A DNA stretch of 21,376 nucleotides from the NCBI GenBank assembly GCA_051453625.1, contig JBOZIK010000001.1, forward strand, positions 160,350,190 through 160,371,565, given 5' to 3'. The stretch comes from Welwitschia mirabilis (taxonomy: Eukaryota > Gnetophyta > Gnetopsida > Welwitschiales). Each line of letters starts with the position of its first letter. Positions within the stretch are counted from its first letter, which is position 1. The translations under genes and the position numbers were made by a program. Shown piece after piece: positions 9,800 to 19,006 of this stretch. The notes beneath the pieces were generated by a model. It ran no database searches. It was not told the DNA's origin and saw nothing but the letters and a program-made list of their open reading frames with translations.

Positions 9800-11261
9800 A
9801 TCTAATATAAGATGTGTAGTAGAAAATTGACTATTTCTTTAACAAAGAGGTTTCCTCACATAAAAACGCATTTAAGGAGGTTTCATTATATGCCACATTC
9901 CCAAGGTTTTCCTCTAGGTACTTTAGTTTTTCCTTGAAAGAGAGTATATTCCCACAACAAGGTGGTAATTTCTAAGTTTGATATGCTTACAATAGTCCTA
10001 TGCCTAAAAGGATATGAAAATCCTAATGAAACACTAATAGTGTGCTTCCCTTTATAAACAATATCATTTTTGTAATAAGTAATAGAAAATATTTTGAAGA
10101 AGTAAAATTTTGATTTTAAAATAGTTCTCTTATTTATTACTCTTGTATTTTTCACAAAATCCCTTATTATAATAATTATAAGAAAATACGACATGTTGGA
10201 AGAAACTATCTAAAGAAGATCAAATGGAAAATCCCAATTTTGTCTCACCTCCATAATAAGGATAACATTAAGTACTAGAGTAATTTGTATAAAATAATAA
10301 AACAAGGATGAGGATTTTGAGGAAATAAATCAAGAAAATAAAGAAATTCATATGCATATGTAGTATTCTAAGAAGAAATAGTAGTCCTATAGGGGTGAGT
10401 CTATCATGTGTTGTGGATTCTAATGTTGAGAGATGAACAATTAGTCACTTCATACACATAACTCAGTAAATGAAATAGACATTTTTTATGAGTCAAATGA
10501 GTTGATATGAATGATTATATATTAATTAAGACTCATTAATTAAGTAAGAAGTTATAACCACTAATTCAAGGGTGTGAACCATGTAAAAAAGTCATGAATC
10601 TAACTCGCAAGAATTTGTCAATGTTAAAAGAATGATTTGGCTAGAATATATGATAGAATAATTTAATTTTAATCCTTAAGAAACCTCTCTTAGTGATCTA
10701 ATAGTCTTAAAGAAAAGACCTTAAGGTAAACCCTCTTGACTAATTAATCAAGCTAGAATACCCTCTTTAACATTCATAGTTACATATTGGAAAGAATATT
10801 TTTTGAATTAATACAAATAAGTTTTTTAATCTTATTTTATTGTATGTATATTTTAATTATTTGTAATATTCCAAATTAGTAAATTAAGATTAAACTTAGA
10901 TTTAATAAGAACTATTAAAAATTAAAGGACAAAGAAATTAATAACATATCAATTAGACATAATAGTAGCAATATAGCCTCTACGGGTTCCTTTAGTCTTA
11001 AACTAGTAGCAAAAAATAAAGACATGTACTATGATCTTAGCCATCCTCCTAGGATTCTTGGGTATAATCCAAGGTTGTCATTAATCACATCTACCTATCC
11101 TATACACCCCTTTAAATCTATAGGCTATCACTAAGAATAAAGAATAAAATGTTATAAATCCAAGAATCACATCCTTTCATTACAATAATAGTTATTCTTA
11201 ACTACAATTTATTTATTTTTAATAGAAACCACTTAATTAAAAGTAATTTTTGAATGTTACA
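9800..11261 (-). other. Region expected to hold the 3' LTR of the minus-strand gypsy element
   Basis: Read on the minus strand, a polypurine tract (11264-11286) is followed by TGTAACATTC starting at 11261, a typical chromovirus-type LTR start (TGTAAC). The LTR should therefore run from 11261 toward lower coordinates. Its far end was not found, because no second copy could be aligned in the window. A 102-codon open stretch on the minus strand (9886-10194) has no recognisable features and is probably chance. Confidence 0.4.
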
Positions 11262-11263
11262 TA

Positions 11264-11286
11264 CCATTCCCATTTACTCTTCCTTG
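11264..11286 (-). promoter_or_regulatory. Candidate polypurine tract of the minus-strand gypsy element
   Basis: On the minus strand this reads as a mostly purine run (AAGGAAGAGTAAATGGGAAT) ending just before TATGTAAC. Its place fits: downstream of integrase and upstream of a TGTAAC LTR start. In live elements the tract primes plus-strand DNA synthesis. The T residues inside are probably decay. Confidence 0.45.
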
Positions 11287-11449
11287 AGATGAGAATTTGT
11301 AATGCACGGATTACTTACATGTGCATCTATTGACTATCCATCTTTAGTCTCTATTGTTGTTTGTACAATAAGTTCATTGACATGAAAATTAGTTAAGGGT
11401 AAATAATAATAAGCATATAATATGAAATTATCCTATTCTTTTAATAAAT

Positions 11450-12830
11450 AATTAGAAAAATATCTATCTCATAAACTCCATGTTCTCTCATGTATTCTGA
11501 TTACAATTTGACCATTTAATTATCACTTCTATGATGATGACAATTCATAATATTTTACTATAATGTCTAAAACATCTTTTAGCTAGATCTTGGAAGAAAT
11601 ATTAATATTCAATAAGACATGTTTCAATTAAACATATAATCTTAAACTCTGTCCTCATAGTATAGCTTTAGTAAATTAGCATGAAATACTAGATGACTTG
11701 AGATAAATTTAGTGATAAATCTAGTTTGTAAGCTAAATATTCAATTTGATATATAATCTTGAATGATTCACAATATCAAAAAAGTAATGTTTTTATACCT
11801 TTCAATCTTTAAGAAGATTCTTTTTTATTTTACTCATAAGAGAACTTGGTCTCCTACTTTGAAAACTCTATGAATGTATTTTTTATTATAGAACTTCTTA
11901 TATTTGTTTTGATCTACTTGTAATTGCTATTAATTCTATTTATGATTTCTTTCATGGATTTTATTTCAAAGTTGATCCTTTTTATTTATGTTTGCATAAA
12001 ATATGATTATGTCAGAGAGTAGAATAGTTCCTTTCATACATGACTTCAAAATGCTCATACTATATATATATATATATGCCTAAAAGGTTTAACTATAGGC
12101 AAATTATACTAAGTATAAGTAGCTCTTTCAATTCCTAGTCTTATCTACACATAATATCAAAGGTATTTTCTAAAATTTAGTTACTCCTTTTTATCTATCC
12201 ATCTATTTTAGAATGATAGATGGTACTAAACTAAATATGAGTTCTAAGTTGATGGAAAAGGATTTACTAAAATTCTAATAAAAACTTAGGGTCTTGATCT
12301 AAGATAATAATCTATGATATTCCATGCAATTTACATCTTTTTTATGTTAAATGTATGAATAATTCTTCTATAGTTTTCATACTGTTAACTAGAATGATAT
12401 TAACCCTATTGATCAACATATTGACATCAACAAAGATAGAGTCACGATTTTTCTTGATAAGAGATAGTTCTATAATGAAATATATTTTGTAATTTGTTTC
12501 ATTTCCTCTTAGGTACATCAAGAGGCTAAAAGATTCTTATTGTTCTTCCTTGCTTACTTTTCACTTATTGGTAAACCATAAAGCTCTTGATGTAATATTT
12601 TAAATCATCTTTTATTGTGGGAAAAAATAGTACTTGAATATGGGGTAATTTGATAGATGTCCCACATAAGGTACTTCATGCATTTCTAACATTAGCCTCC
12701 TTCTTCATCCACCTCATGTGAAGTATATAATAATATCTTTTTTGATAAGTAATCATCTTGTGAGATGGCAAAAGACTTTAAACTTTGACCTTACTTTAAT
12801 AAACATATTATTTTTCTAAAATATGGGTCA
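11450..12830 (-). pseudogene. Ty3/gypsy integrase relic, chromovirus-like
   Basis: Reading right to left, MHEVPYVGH (about 12690-12658) matches the integrase zinc-region motif HDxPxxGH. DSIFVDVNMLINR (about 12446-12408) matches DSIWVVVDRLTKS, with Asp to Asn. LDQDPKFL (about 12300-12275) retains the second catalytic Asp of SDRDPxF. YHLSF then TD-like codons match YHPQTDGQTER. FKVGDQVLL (about 11870-11842) matches the C-terminal FxVGDxVLL, and LAYKLDLSLNLSQV (about 11738-11693) matches VAYxLxLPxxLxxVHxVFH. The first catalytic Asp position carries Tyr. Many stops and several frameshifts are present. A possible chromodomain-like tail at 11450-11640 is too worn to confirm. Confidence 0.8.
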
Positions 12831-12892
12831 TTAAACAAGTTATTATTTAAGTGTATTATAATATTAGAAGTTATGATGGTAAGGATCATACA

Positions 12893-13346
12893 TCATATTT
12901 TGCTTAAGGCATCTGCTACCTTACTTTTGTTTCTTGGTATATATTGCAAATTAAATTTATATTCTACCAATAGTTCTCCCCATCTTCTTTACCTCAAGTT
13001 TAATAATAGTTTTTTCCTAGATATACCATATACGTTTATGATTAGTTTCTAATAGAAATTTACCTCCAAGAAAATAATATCATCATAGTTTCAAGGTAGG
13101 AATCATAGCTAATAGTTATAAGTCATGAATTGAGTATTTTCTTTTATGTTGGTTTAGTTTTATAGATTCATATCTATAACGTGTTCCTTTTAATTTATCA
13201 CTACTCTAATCCCTTGAGTAGAAGAATATGTGATAACTATGAATTATTTATCTATTTATACAATCTTCAGGATAGGTCATGATGTCAATAAAAGCTTTAA
13301 TCTCAAGAAAAATTTCTTACATTTGGTACTAAAGTTAAATGTTGCT
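12893..13346 (-). pseudogene. Ty3/gypsy RNase H relic
   Basis: From the gap edge leftward on the minus strand: KCKKFFLRLKLLLTS-P (13330 on) matches CQKAFxxLKxxLTxAP. YSIHDL (about 13130) matches YPTHDLEL. FLGGKFLLETNHK (13076-13038) matches YLxGxxFxxxTDHK, with Asp to Asn. NLR-stop-RRWGELL (about 13000) matches NxRQxRWxExL. VADALSK (12922-12899) is the conserved domain end VADALSR. Two stops and at least one frameshift are evident. This connection domain with RNase H follows RT in Ty3/gypsy pol, and its order before integrase is the diagnostic Ty3 arrangement. Confidence 0.85.
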
Positions 13347-13933
13347 NNNNNNNNNNNNNNNNNNNNNNNNNNNNNNNNNNNNNNNNNNNNNNNNNNNNNN
13401 NNNNNNNNNNNNNNNNNNNNNNNNNNNNNNNNNNNNNNNNNNNNNNNNNNNNNNNNNNNNNNNNNNNNNNNNNNNNNNNNNNNNNNNNNNNNNNNNNNNN
13501 NNNNNNNNNNNNNNNNNNNNNNNNNNNNNNNNNNNNNNNNNNNNNNNNNNNNNNNNNNNNNNNNNNNNNNNNNNNNNNNNNNNNNNNNNNNNNNNNNNNN
13601 NNNNNNNNNNNNNNNNNNNNNNNNNNNNNNNNNNNNNNNNNNNNNNNNNNNNNNNNNNNNNNNNNNNNNNNNNNNNNNNNNNNNNNNNNNNNNNNNNNNN
13701 NNNNNNNNNNNNNNNNNNNNNNNNNNNNNNNNNNNNNNNNNNNNNNNNNNNNNNNNNNNNNNNNNNNNNNNNNNNNNNNNNNNNNNNNNNNNNNNNNNNN
13801 NNNNNNNNNNNNNNNNNNNNNNNNNNNNNNNNNNNNNNNNNNNNNNNNNNNNNNNNNNNNNNNNNNNNNNNNNNNNNNNNNNNNNNNNNNNNNNNNNNNN
13901 NNNNNNNNNNNNNNNNNNNNNNNNNNNNNNNNN
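13347..13933. other. Assembly gap of 587 N inside gypsy pol
   Basis: The flanking protein remnants are nearly adjacent in Ty3/gypsy pol: LIDL on the right and ATFNFSTKCKKFF on the left. Only a handful of codons would be expected between them. Confidence 0.95.
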
Positions 13934-14585
13934 TAAGTCTATAAGTGAAAATGCCAACTAGAAGAACCTTAGAATGAAACGTATATAGAATTCTTTAAGT
14001 TTTCATAAACTTTAGAACACCATAATAATTTTTAAAATAGACCATTTTCTTATTGCTTGAATTTTTGTAATATTTGTTGAAATTCTATATGTGGAAATAA
14101 TGTATCCCAAGTGACTTATTTCTATCTAAAAGAAATCATATTACTCTGCTTAGTTTTGAATTCATGATCTTTTACTAGTTGTAAAACTTTACTAAGATGG
14201 TTCACATATGTCTCTATAACCTTTAAGTAGACTATAATATCATTCAAGAATACTACCATAAATTTATCTAGATGTGGGTAAAACAAATTTCTCATTATAC
14301 TTTTAAATGTTATAGGAGCATTACTAAGTGCCAGTGGCATTACTAAAAATTTCTATTATATGTATCTTATTTTGAATTTTATGTTGTATATATTCTCTTT
14401 TTTATTATTATTTGGTAATACCTAGATCCCAAGTAGTTTTGTAAAAACAATTATTCTCCCTATAATTGATCTAGAAGATTGTTGATTCTTAGTAAAGGAT
14501 ACTTTTTTTTTATGATGATCTTATTCAACTACAAGTAGTTAATTCACAGTCTTAGCATTCCATCTTTCTTCTTGATGAATAACAT
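13934..14585 (-). pseudogene. Ty3/gypsy reverse transcriptase relic
   Basis: Minus-strand reading from 14585: MLFIKKKDGMLRL (PVLFVKKKDGxLR), INYL-stop-LNKIIIK (DYRxLNKxTIK), then after a shift in an A-run KYPLLRINNLLDQL (YPLPRIDDLLDQL), GSRYYQI (SGYHQI), and MPLALSNAPITF (MPFGLTNAPATF) opening the longest frame, 14340-14122. That frame holds FLNDIIVY where the active site is Y-(V/L)-D-D: the first Asp is Asn, which would abolish catalysis. Beyond it, LGYIISTYRIS matches LGHVISxxGI, and a worn LxGYYRRFI-like stretch reaches LIDL at the gap. At least four frame changes are needed, so the gene is dead. The family assignment is firm. Confidence 0.9.
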
Positions 14586-14985
14586 AGAATCATATTGAGA
14601 ACATATGCTTAGGTAAAATTTTCATTCTAATAGAGTTTATTTAAATTAAAGTTTTAACCCTCTAAGTTTCACCAATAAGAATTTGTAAAAAGGCGTTGCT
14701 ACTAGCTATGCTCCAAAAATTAAATACATGGTGTACTTTACTTTTTCTTTTTAGTAGTAGTGCTATTTTTACTTTAAATACTTGGCTAAATTTATGCAAT
14801 TATTCTAGAATAATGTGATTTAAACTTGTACATTTCTATTTGACTAATTCTAAGAATAACTTATTTTGTAATACTACCTTTTTTATTTGCTTTTTTTAAT
14901 GGCTAAGAAGATATCCTTATTTTCTTTATTTTTTTAAAGCATTGGGTTCCTTAGTAAGGTGGGACTATTAATATTATTCAATGGA
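14586..14985 (-). pseudogene. Linker between gypsy protease and RT, heavily worn
   Basis: By position this should encode the spacer with PYRMAPxEL...SPYGAPV. Only the very end (CSQYDSMLF before the KKKDG motif) resembles it. Short K-rich stretches around 14880-14935 recall the lysine-rich region before the RT, with low certainty. Confidence 0.4.
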
Positions 14986-15200
14986 AATCTACTCTAATTT
15001 TGTATTTAAGTAGAAAAGAAATTCCTAAAATTATATTATAATTATTGATGATAAGGATGTAAAACTTATCCCTAAGTCCAAGATTTTGATTTATAAAGAT
15101 TATCAATCCTTCTATTCCATCTTAAGAGAGAGCATTTCCTACAGCTATCCCTATAGAGGATTTAAGTTCTTAGAAGGGAGTGATATTCAATTTTTAAAAT
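14986..15200 (-). pseudogene. Ty3/gypsy protease C-terminal relic
   Basis: On the minus strand, NNYNIILGISFLLKYKIR (about 15045-14990) matches the conserved protease end DDYxVILGMDFL of Ty3/gypsy elements. About 35 codons upstream, SL-DGIEGLIIF-like residues resemble the strand before it. The catalytic DSG was not found. It lies upstream of RT on the same strand, as expected for gag-PR-RT-RH-INT order. Confidence 0.6.
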
Positions 15201-16050
15201 AAAGAAGAGGATAATAAATTGTAAGAAGCATCATTATTGATTAAAAATGAAAACAAAAAAAAAAAGAAAGAAAACCTAGTAATTCTAAAATAGAAAATAA
15301 GTTTGTTACTAAATACATGTGAACAATGGCTTATACTCTTTGTGTAGGTAGCCTTGAAAATAACTGTTACTAAGGTTAATTACAAGAAGTAGGTACAATT
15401 TTAAATCCTTTAGAAAAATATGTTATGGATATATGATCATTCTCCTTATAACGGATGATATTAGTTTTGACTTCTTTATGAGGATGCTAATTCTTGATGG
15501 AGATGGTACTAATTATCTATATCATTTGGTTTCTGAACCATCTATTATCTTGTGTATCTGATTAATAATTTATTTTCCTATAAACATCCATAATAGATTT
15601 AACTTCTAAAGTATAGAGCGTGCTTTAAAAATTAAGTAAAAGTATGTTAATGAAACTATTATTGGAATGCTCTCAGTGAAACTTTTCTACTACTTCATAA
15701 GACATTGGAATTTTAATCAATGTTTATATAATGGACATTTTCCTAAATATATATATATATTTTAAATTCAACCATCTAATCCTTAACCAAATCATCACGA
15801 ATAATGCCTTTTTTTAATTCTTCTACAACAATATCCTAAGTAATTCTATGATCTTATTTTTATTAGCATCAAATCCATGATTCTTGATAATTTCTAGTGA
15901 GAAAGGTAGAAGCATAGCTAGACCATGTTTTTCATGGTGTATTTCAAAGGATAAAGTATGTTTCTATCTATTAAATTCATGACATAGGTTTCTCAATAGT
16001 TTTTGATTTATCCTCATAAATTTATAGATAAATCATTTTGGTGATTTCAT
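15201..16050 (-). pseudogene. Position of the gypsy gag, not confirmed
   Basis: Upstream of the protease on the minus strand this interval should carry gag. No zinc knuckle and no convincing gag motif could be read; stops are frequent in all three minus frames. It includes an A-rich run on the plus strand at about 15245-15275 and a TA run at 15753-15770. Confidence 0.3.
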
Positions 16051-16051
16051 T

Positions 16052-16052
<1 letters not shown>

Positions 16053-16108
<56 letters not shown>

Positions 16109-16114
16109 TTCTCT
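16053..16114. repeat. (CT)n microsatellite
   Basis: CT dinucleotides run for about 60 bp with a few CTTT interruptions. The longest pure part is at 16053-16092. Confidence 0.97.
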
Positions 16115-16600
16115 AATACATTTGCTATTGAATCATTTTCTTATTTGAATAAAAATTCCTATAAGTTAATTACTACATTTAGGAGCTTGATATGTAGATT
16201 TTTCAAATCAATCTATTTGATAGGAGAGTTTTATCTAAAAATAGATAGTTGTTTATTTGGTGCCTATAGGTCATGCTTTATTAGATGGACTAGTCATTCT
16301 AAACATGAAATAGTAAGTATATTCTATTATATAGTTCTTAACTTTGTAAGTGTATTTTATTTAGTTAATTCTTGATTATGTCCATTTGAGAATTTATTCT
16401 CTACTTCATGATTCTCTAATTAGTTCTTTGTTTCCTTGCTGTCATACCTTTGCTAATGAATTCTACTAGTCTTAAGTAGGATTGCCTTTAGAAATTTATT
16501 TTGTAATAGTTATGTTTATTAATTAATGCTTACTAACTATTAAGATTAGTTAGAAACTTACATAACTATTATAACTATTTTAATTTTTAGAAAAGTAGGA
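16115..16600. other. AT-rich stretch without assignable features
   Basis: By geometry the 5' leader and LTR of the minus-strand gypsy element could begin here, but no LTR copy matching 9800-11261 was recognised. A 76-codon plus-strand open stretch (16145-16375) shows no domain and is likely chance. Confidence 0.4.
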
Positions 16601-16848
16601 AGCTATAACATTAGATGTGGAAACAAGTGATTATGAGGGTAGGTAATTATGACATTAGGCCTAGGAATAAGCAACTGTGACATCAATCGTAGGAGTTAGA
16701 CAATTATAATCTTAGGTCTAGGATATATAATTATGATGTTAGTCTTAAAAACAAGTAATTATCACATCAAGACTAGGAGTTGGATAACTATAACATTAGG
16801 CTTAGGTTAGATACCTATGATATTACACTTGGGAGATAAGAAATTGAG
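16601..16848. repeat. Decayed tandem array, 28-bp units
   Basis: About eight units of 27-29 bp, each beginning ACATTAGGCCTAGGA or a worn form and ending near CAATTATG. For example, consecutive starts carry ACATTAGGCCTAGG, ACATCAATCGTAGG, ATCTTAGGTCTAGG, ATGTTAGTCTTAAA, ACATCAAGACTAGG and ACATTAGGCTTAGG. One unit near 16630 is a partial of about 16 bp. The core ACTATGACATTAG is shared with the adjoining 64-bp array. Confidence 0.85.
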
Positions 16849-17670
16849 ACATTAAGTTTTATAGTGAGGTGTAATTATAGCCCTTCAACTATGATGTTGT
16901 CCTCTAACACTAACATTAAACTCTATGTTCTAATGTAAAATCCATCTTCCAACTATAACATTAGGTCTACTTGCGATAACAATCTCTATGATAAACTCTA
17001 TCATTTACCTTTAAACTACAACATTGGCCTCCATGTATAATGTTAGATTCTATGATCAAGTGGAATGTTAACCTTCTAATTGTAACATTAGATTATAGCT
17101 ATGACATTAAACTATATAACCAAGTGTGATGTTAACCTTTAAACTATAATGTTAGCCTCCAAGTACGACCTTGAACATAATGGCTAAGATGATTTTTACC
17201 TTCAAACTATGACACCAACTTCCAACTATGACATTAGACTTTATTACCAAGTATGAATTTCACCTTTAATCTATAATATTATCTTTTAACTATGATGTTA
17301 AACTTTAAGTATGATATCAAAATATGTGATGAAGTGTAATCTTAGCCCTTAAAATATAATGTTGGCCTTTAACTATGAAATTAAACTTTATGACTAAGTA
17401 TAACATCAGTCCTTAAACTATGAAAGTTAATCTTTAACTATGATGTTGAACTTTATAACCAAGTATGAAATTAGCCCTTAAATGTTAAAATTATCCTTTA
17501 ATTATAATTTTAGACTCAATGATCTAATATAACCTCAGCCTTTAAACTGTGATATCAAGCTTCAACTAGAACATCGAACTTTATGACTAAGTATGATGTT
17601 GGTTCTTGAACTACAAAATTGACCTTCAACAGTGATGTTAGTTTCCTTAACCAAGTGTGATGTTGGCTAT
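16849..17670. repeat. Tandem array of 64-bp units built from 24+21+19-bp subunits
   Basis: Roughly a dozen units. The last ones start at 17436, 17500, 17564 and 17628, exactly 64 bp apart. Each has three related parts: about 24 bp (AACTATGATGTTAAACTTTA...), about 21 bp (CAAGTATGATGTTAGCC...) and about 19 bp (AACTATAATGTTAGCCTTC). All three share a TATGATGTTA core, so the 64-bp unit is itself a diverged triplication. Two units, one near 16960 and one near 17280, are 82-83 bp long because they hold one extra 19-bp part. The final unit lacks its third part, and the LTR begins there. Confidence 0.88.
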
Positions 17671-17863
17671 TGCGATGCCAATTTGTTGAAATTTGATGTT
17701 GTATTTTGAGTACTTTTGCAAGACATTCACATAAGTTTTGATGTAATACTGACGACTATGGAGATCTGATAGGATGATTAGTAAAACATGTGATCCTTAG
17801 CATTTTTTGCAGTTTCTCAGGCCTATTCTGATACTACATATCTAGAAGAAGGATGTCTCTTTT

Positions 17864-18113
17864 GTCATCCACATGACAGTCAAGATGACAACACTGCTGA
17901 TGTAGATAGAGGCTGTGGGACTAACAGCAATACATAAAGCACATAAAAACATGTGACATATGGCATCATCCCCTATGTCATCCAAACGACATGTAGAACG
18001 ATGACACTAACATGGGTAGAAAAGATGCGGGCTGACAACATTACATGAGATACATGAAGGTAGGTGGTACATAGCATCATCCTCCTTGTCATCCTCATGA
18101 TAGTCAGGACGAC
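17864..18113. repeat. U3 tandem repeat of about 112 bp carrying GTCATCC dyads
   Basis: GTCATCC occurs at 17864, 17977 and 18088 (spacing 113 and 111 bp), each followed by CATGACAG-like sequence and a partner arm (AGATGAC, ACGATGAC, AGGACGAC). The intervening sequence also repeats: GACAACA, then GATGTAGATAGAGGC versus CATGGGTAGAAAAG, then ACATA(T)GGCATCATCC. There are thus two full units and the start of a third. LTR U3 regions often amplify such enhancer-like blocks. Confidence 0.7.
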
Positions 18114-18234
18114 AACTAATTTTACATGTTCAAAATAGATATCTTTATAAATGGGGTTAAATAACCCATGTGGATTATTAGGGTTTTTATTTCTTACCTT
18201 TAGGGTTTTACTTCTAGAAACCCAAATGAAAAAC

Positions 18235-18242
18235 TATAAATA
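18235..18242 (+). promoter_or_regulatory. TATA box of the 5' LTR
   Basis: TATAAATA is followed by CCCTTCTCCTCC and TTTTTAATGCA. It is in the same context as 5550-5557 in the solo LTR, so it is the conserved core promoter driving the plus-strand element. Confidence 0.72.
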
Positions 18243-18988
18243 CCCTTCTCCTCCTTCATTTTTAATGCATATTTTGTACCTAATACTTGTAACAGAGGCT
18301 TGAAGGTTAAGAGGTCTATCTAGTACTACAAAAAGAAGTCTCTTTAGTGTTAGGCTAAGTTTCTTCCGTTAAGGTGCTATTATTCTGATTGTAAGTGGAT
18401 GTAATATTCTTAGATACTTTTTTAAGTATATATAATTTTTCTTTTTCATTCCAATTTTGTGAATGTCCCTTATGGTTTAAGTTGGTCCTAGTTAAGTGAC
18501 AAATTTATGATTTATTTAGATCATAAGGGCAACCTTTATTAAGGATAACCTTGACTAGTAGTAGATTTGCATTGCATTTCCATTTCATTTTATGTTACAT
18601 ATCTTATCTTACTTGGATTGATCTCATAGTTTATATTGATTAAGAACTAGTAGATACTCTTCTTAATTGATATAAGTTATAGAGAAGGTAGTTCTTGTAA
18701 TAGAAGGACTAAGATCTAAGTAGAATACATTTTCAATTCCATTCACTGCATTTCATATTTATTAATCATACTTACATTTATTTATTTATTTCTTTTTAGT
18801 TTTATAAGATAAAAGAATAAAAATACTTTTGTAAAAATCAATTCTCTAACTCTCAGCCTAGTGCCTTCCTTGGATTATGACATTTAGATGAACTTCCATC
18901 TATAGAAGCATGTGTTTTTTATAAGCTATATGATTTGTAAGTTTATCTAAAGGACTTCAAAATTGAATAAATTCACATAGCAATATTT

Positions 18989-19006
18989 TGACACCATTGC
19001 AAGGAA
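18989..19006 (+). promoter_or_regulatory. Primer-binding site resembling tRNA-Asp, decayed
   Basis: TGACACCATTGCAAGGAA stands where Athila/Tat elements carry TGGCGCCGTTGCCGGGGA, the complement of the tRNA-Asp 3' end. Twelve of 18 positions agree; five of the six differences are G-to-A and one is C-to-A. It directly follows the LTR end, as required for minus-strand priming. Confidence 0.72.

Larger units (their letters stand above)
17671..18986 (+). mobile_element. 5' LTR of an Athila/Tat-like Ty3/gypsy element
   Basis: Starts TGCGATGCCAATTTG, aligning without gaps to the solo LTR start TGCACTACCAAATTG (11 of 15). It carries the same U3 dyads, TATA box and downstream landmarks. The right end is set by the primer-binding site at 18989 and by alignment of CATAGCAA with CACTACAA near the solo LTR end. 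The length, about 1.3 kb, is usual for this group. It has about 7 CG dinucleotides by eye, fewer than the solo LTR. Internal sequence of the same element follows on the plus strand, so this is a 5' LTR; the 3' LTR lies outside the window. Confidence 0.8.

Noticed and set aside
9886-10194. 102-codon minus-strand frame
   Set aside because: No domain, low-complexity I/K/F-rich start, and it lies in a probable LTR.
13230-13961. Open frames across the 587-N gap
   Set aside because: They exist only because N has no stops. The minus-strand frame does contain genuine RNase H and RT edge residues, which are annotated as separate relics.
16184-16196. Possible initiator-Met primer site for the minus-strand gypsy element (complement of GCTTGATATGTA)
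   Set aside because: It needs a deletion and several mismatches, and no adjoining LTR end could be shown.
16145-16375. 76-codon plus-strand frame
   Set aside because: No recognisable motif, AT-rich composition, and no conserved copy in the window.
17864-18113. CRISPR-like array, because a short motif recurs at regular spacing
   Set aside because: The intervals between motifs are themselves repeated, the motif is imperfect, and the setting is a plant LTR; there are no cas genes.
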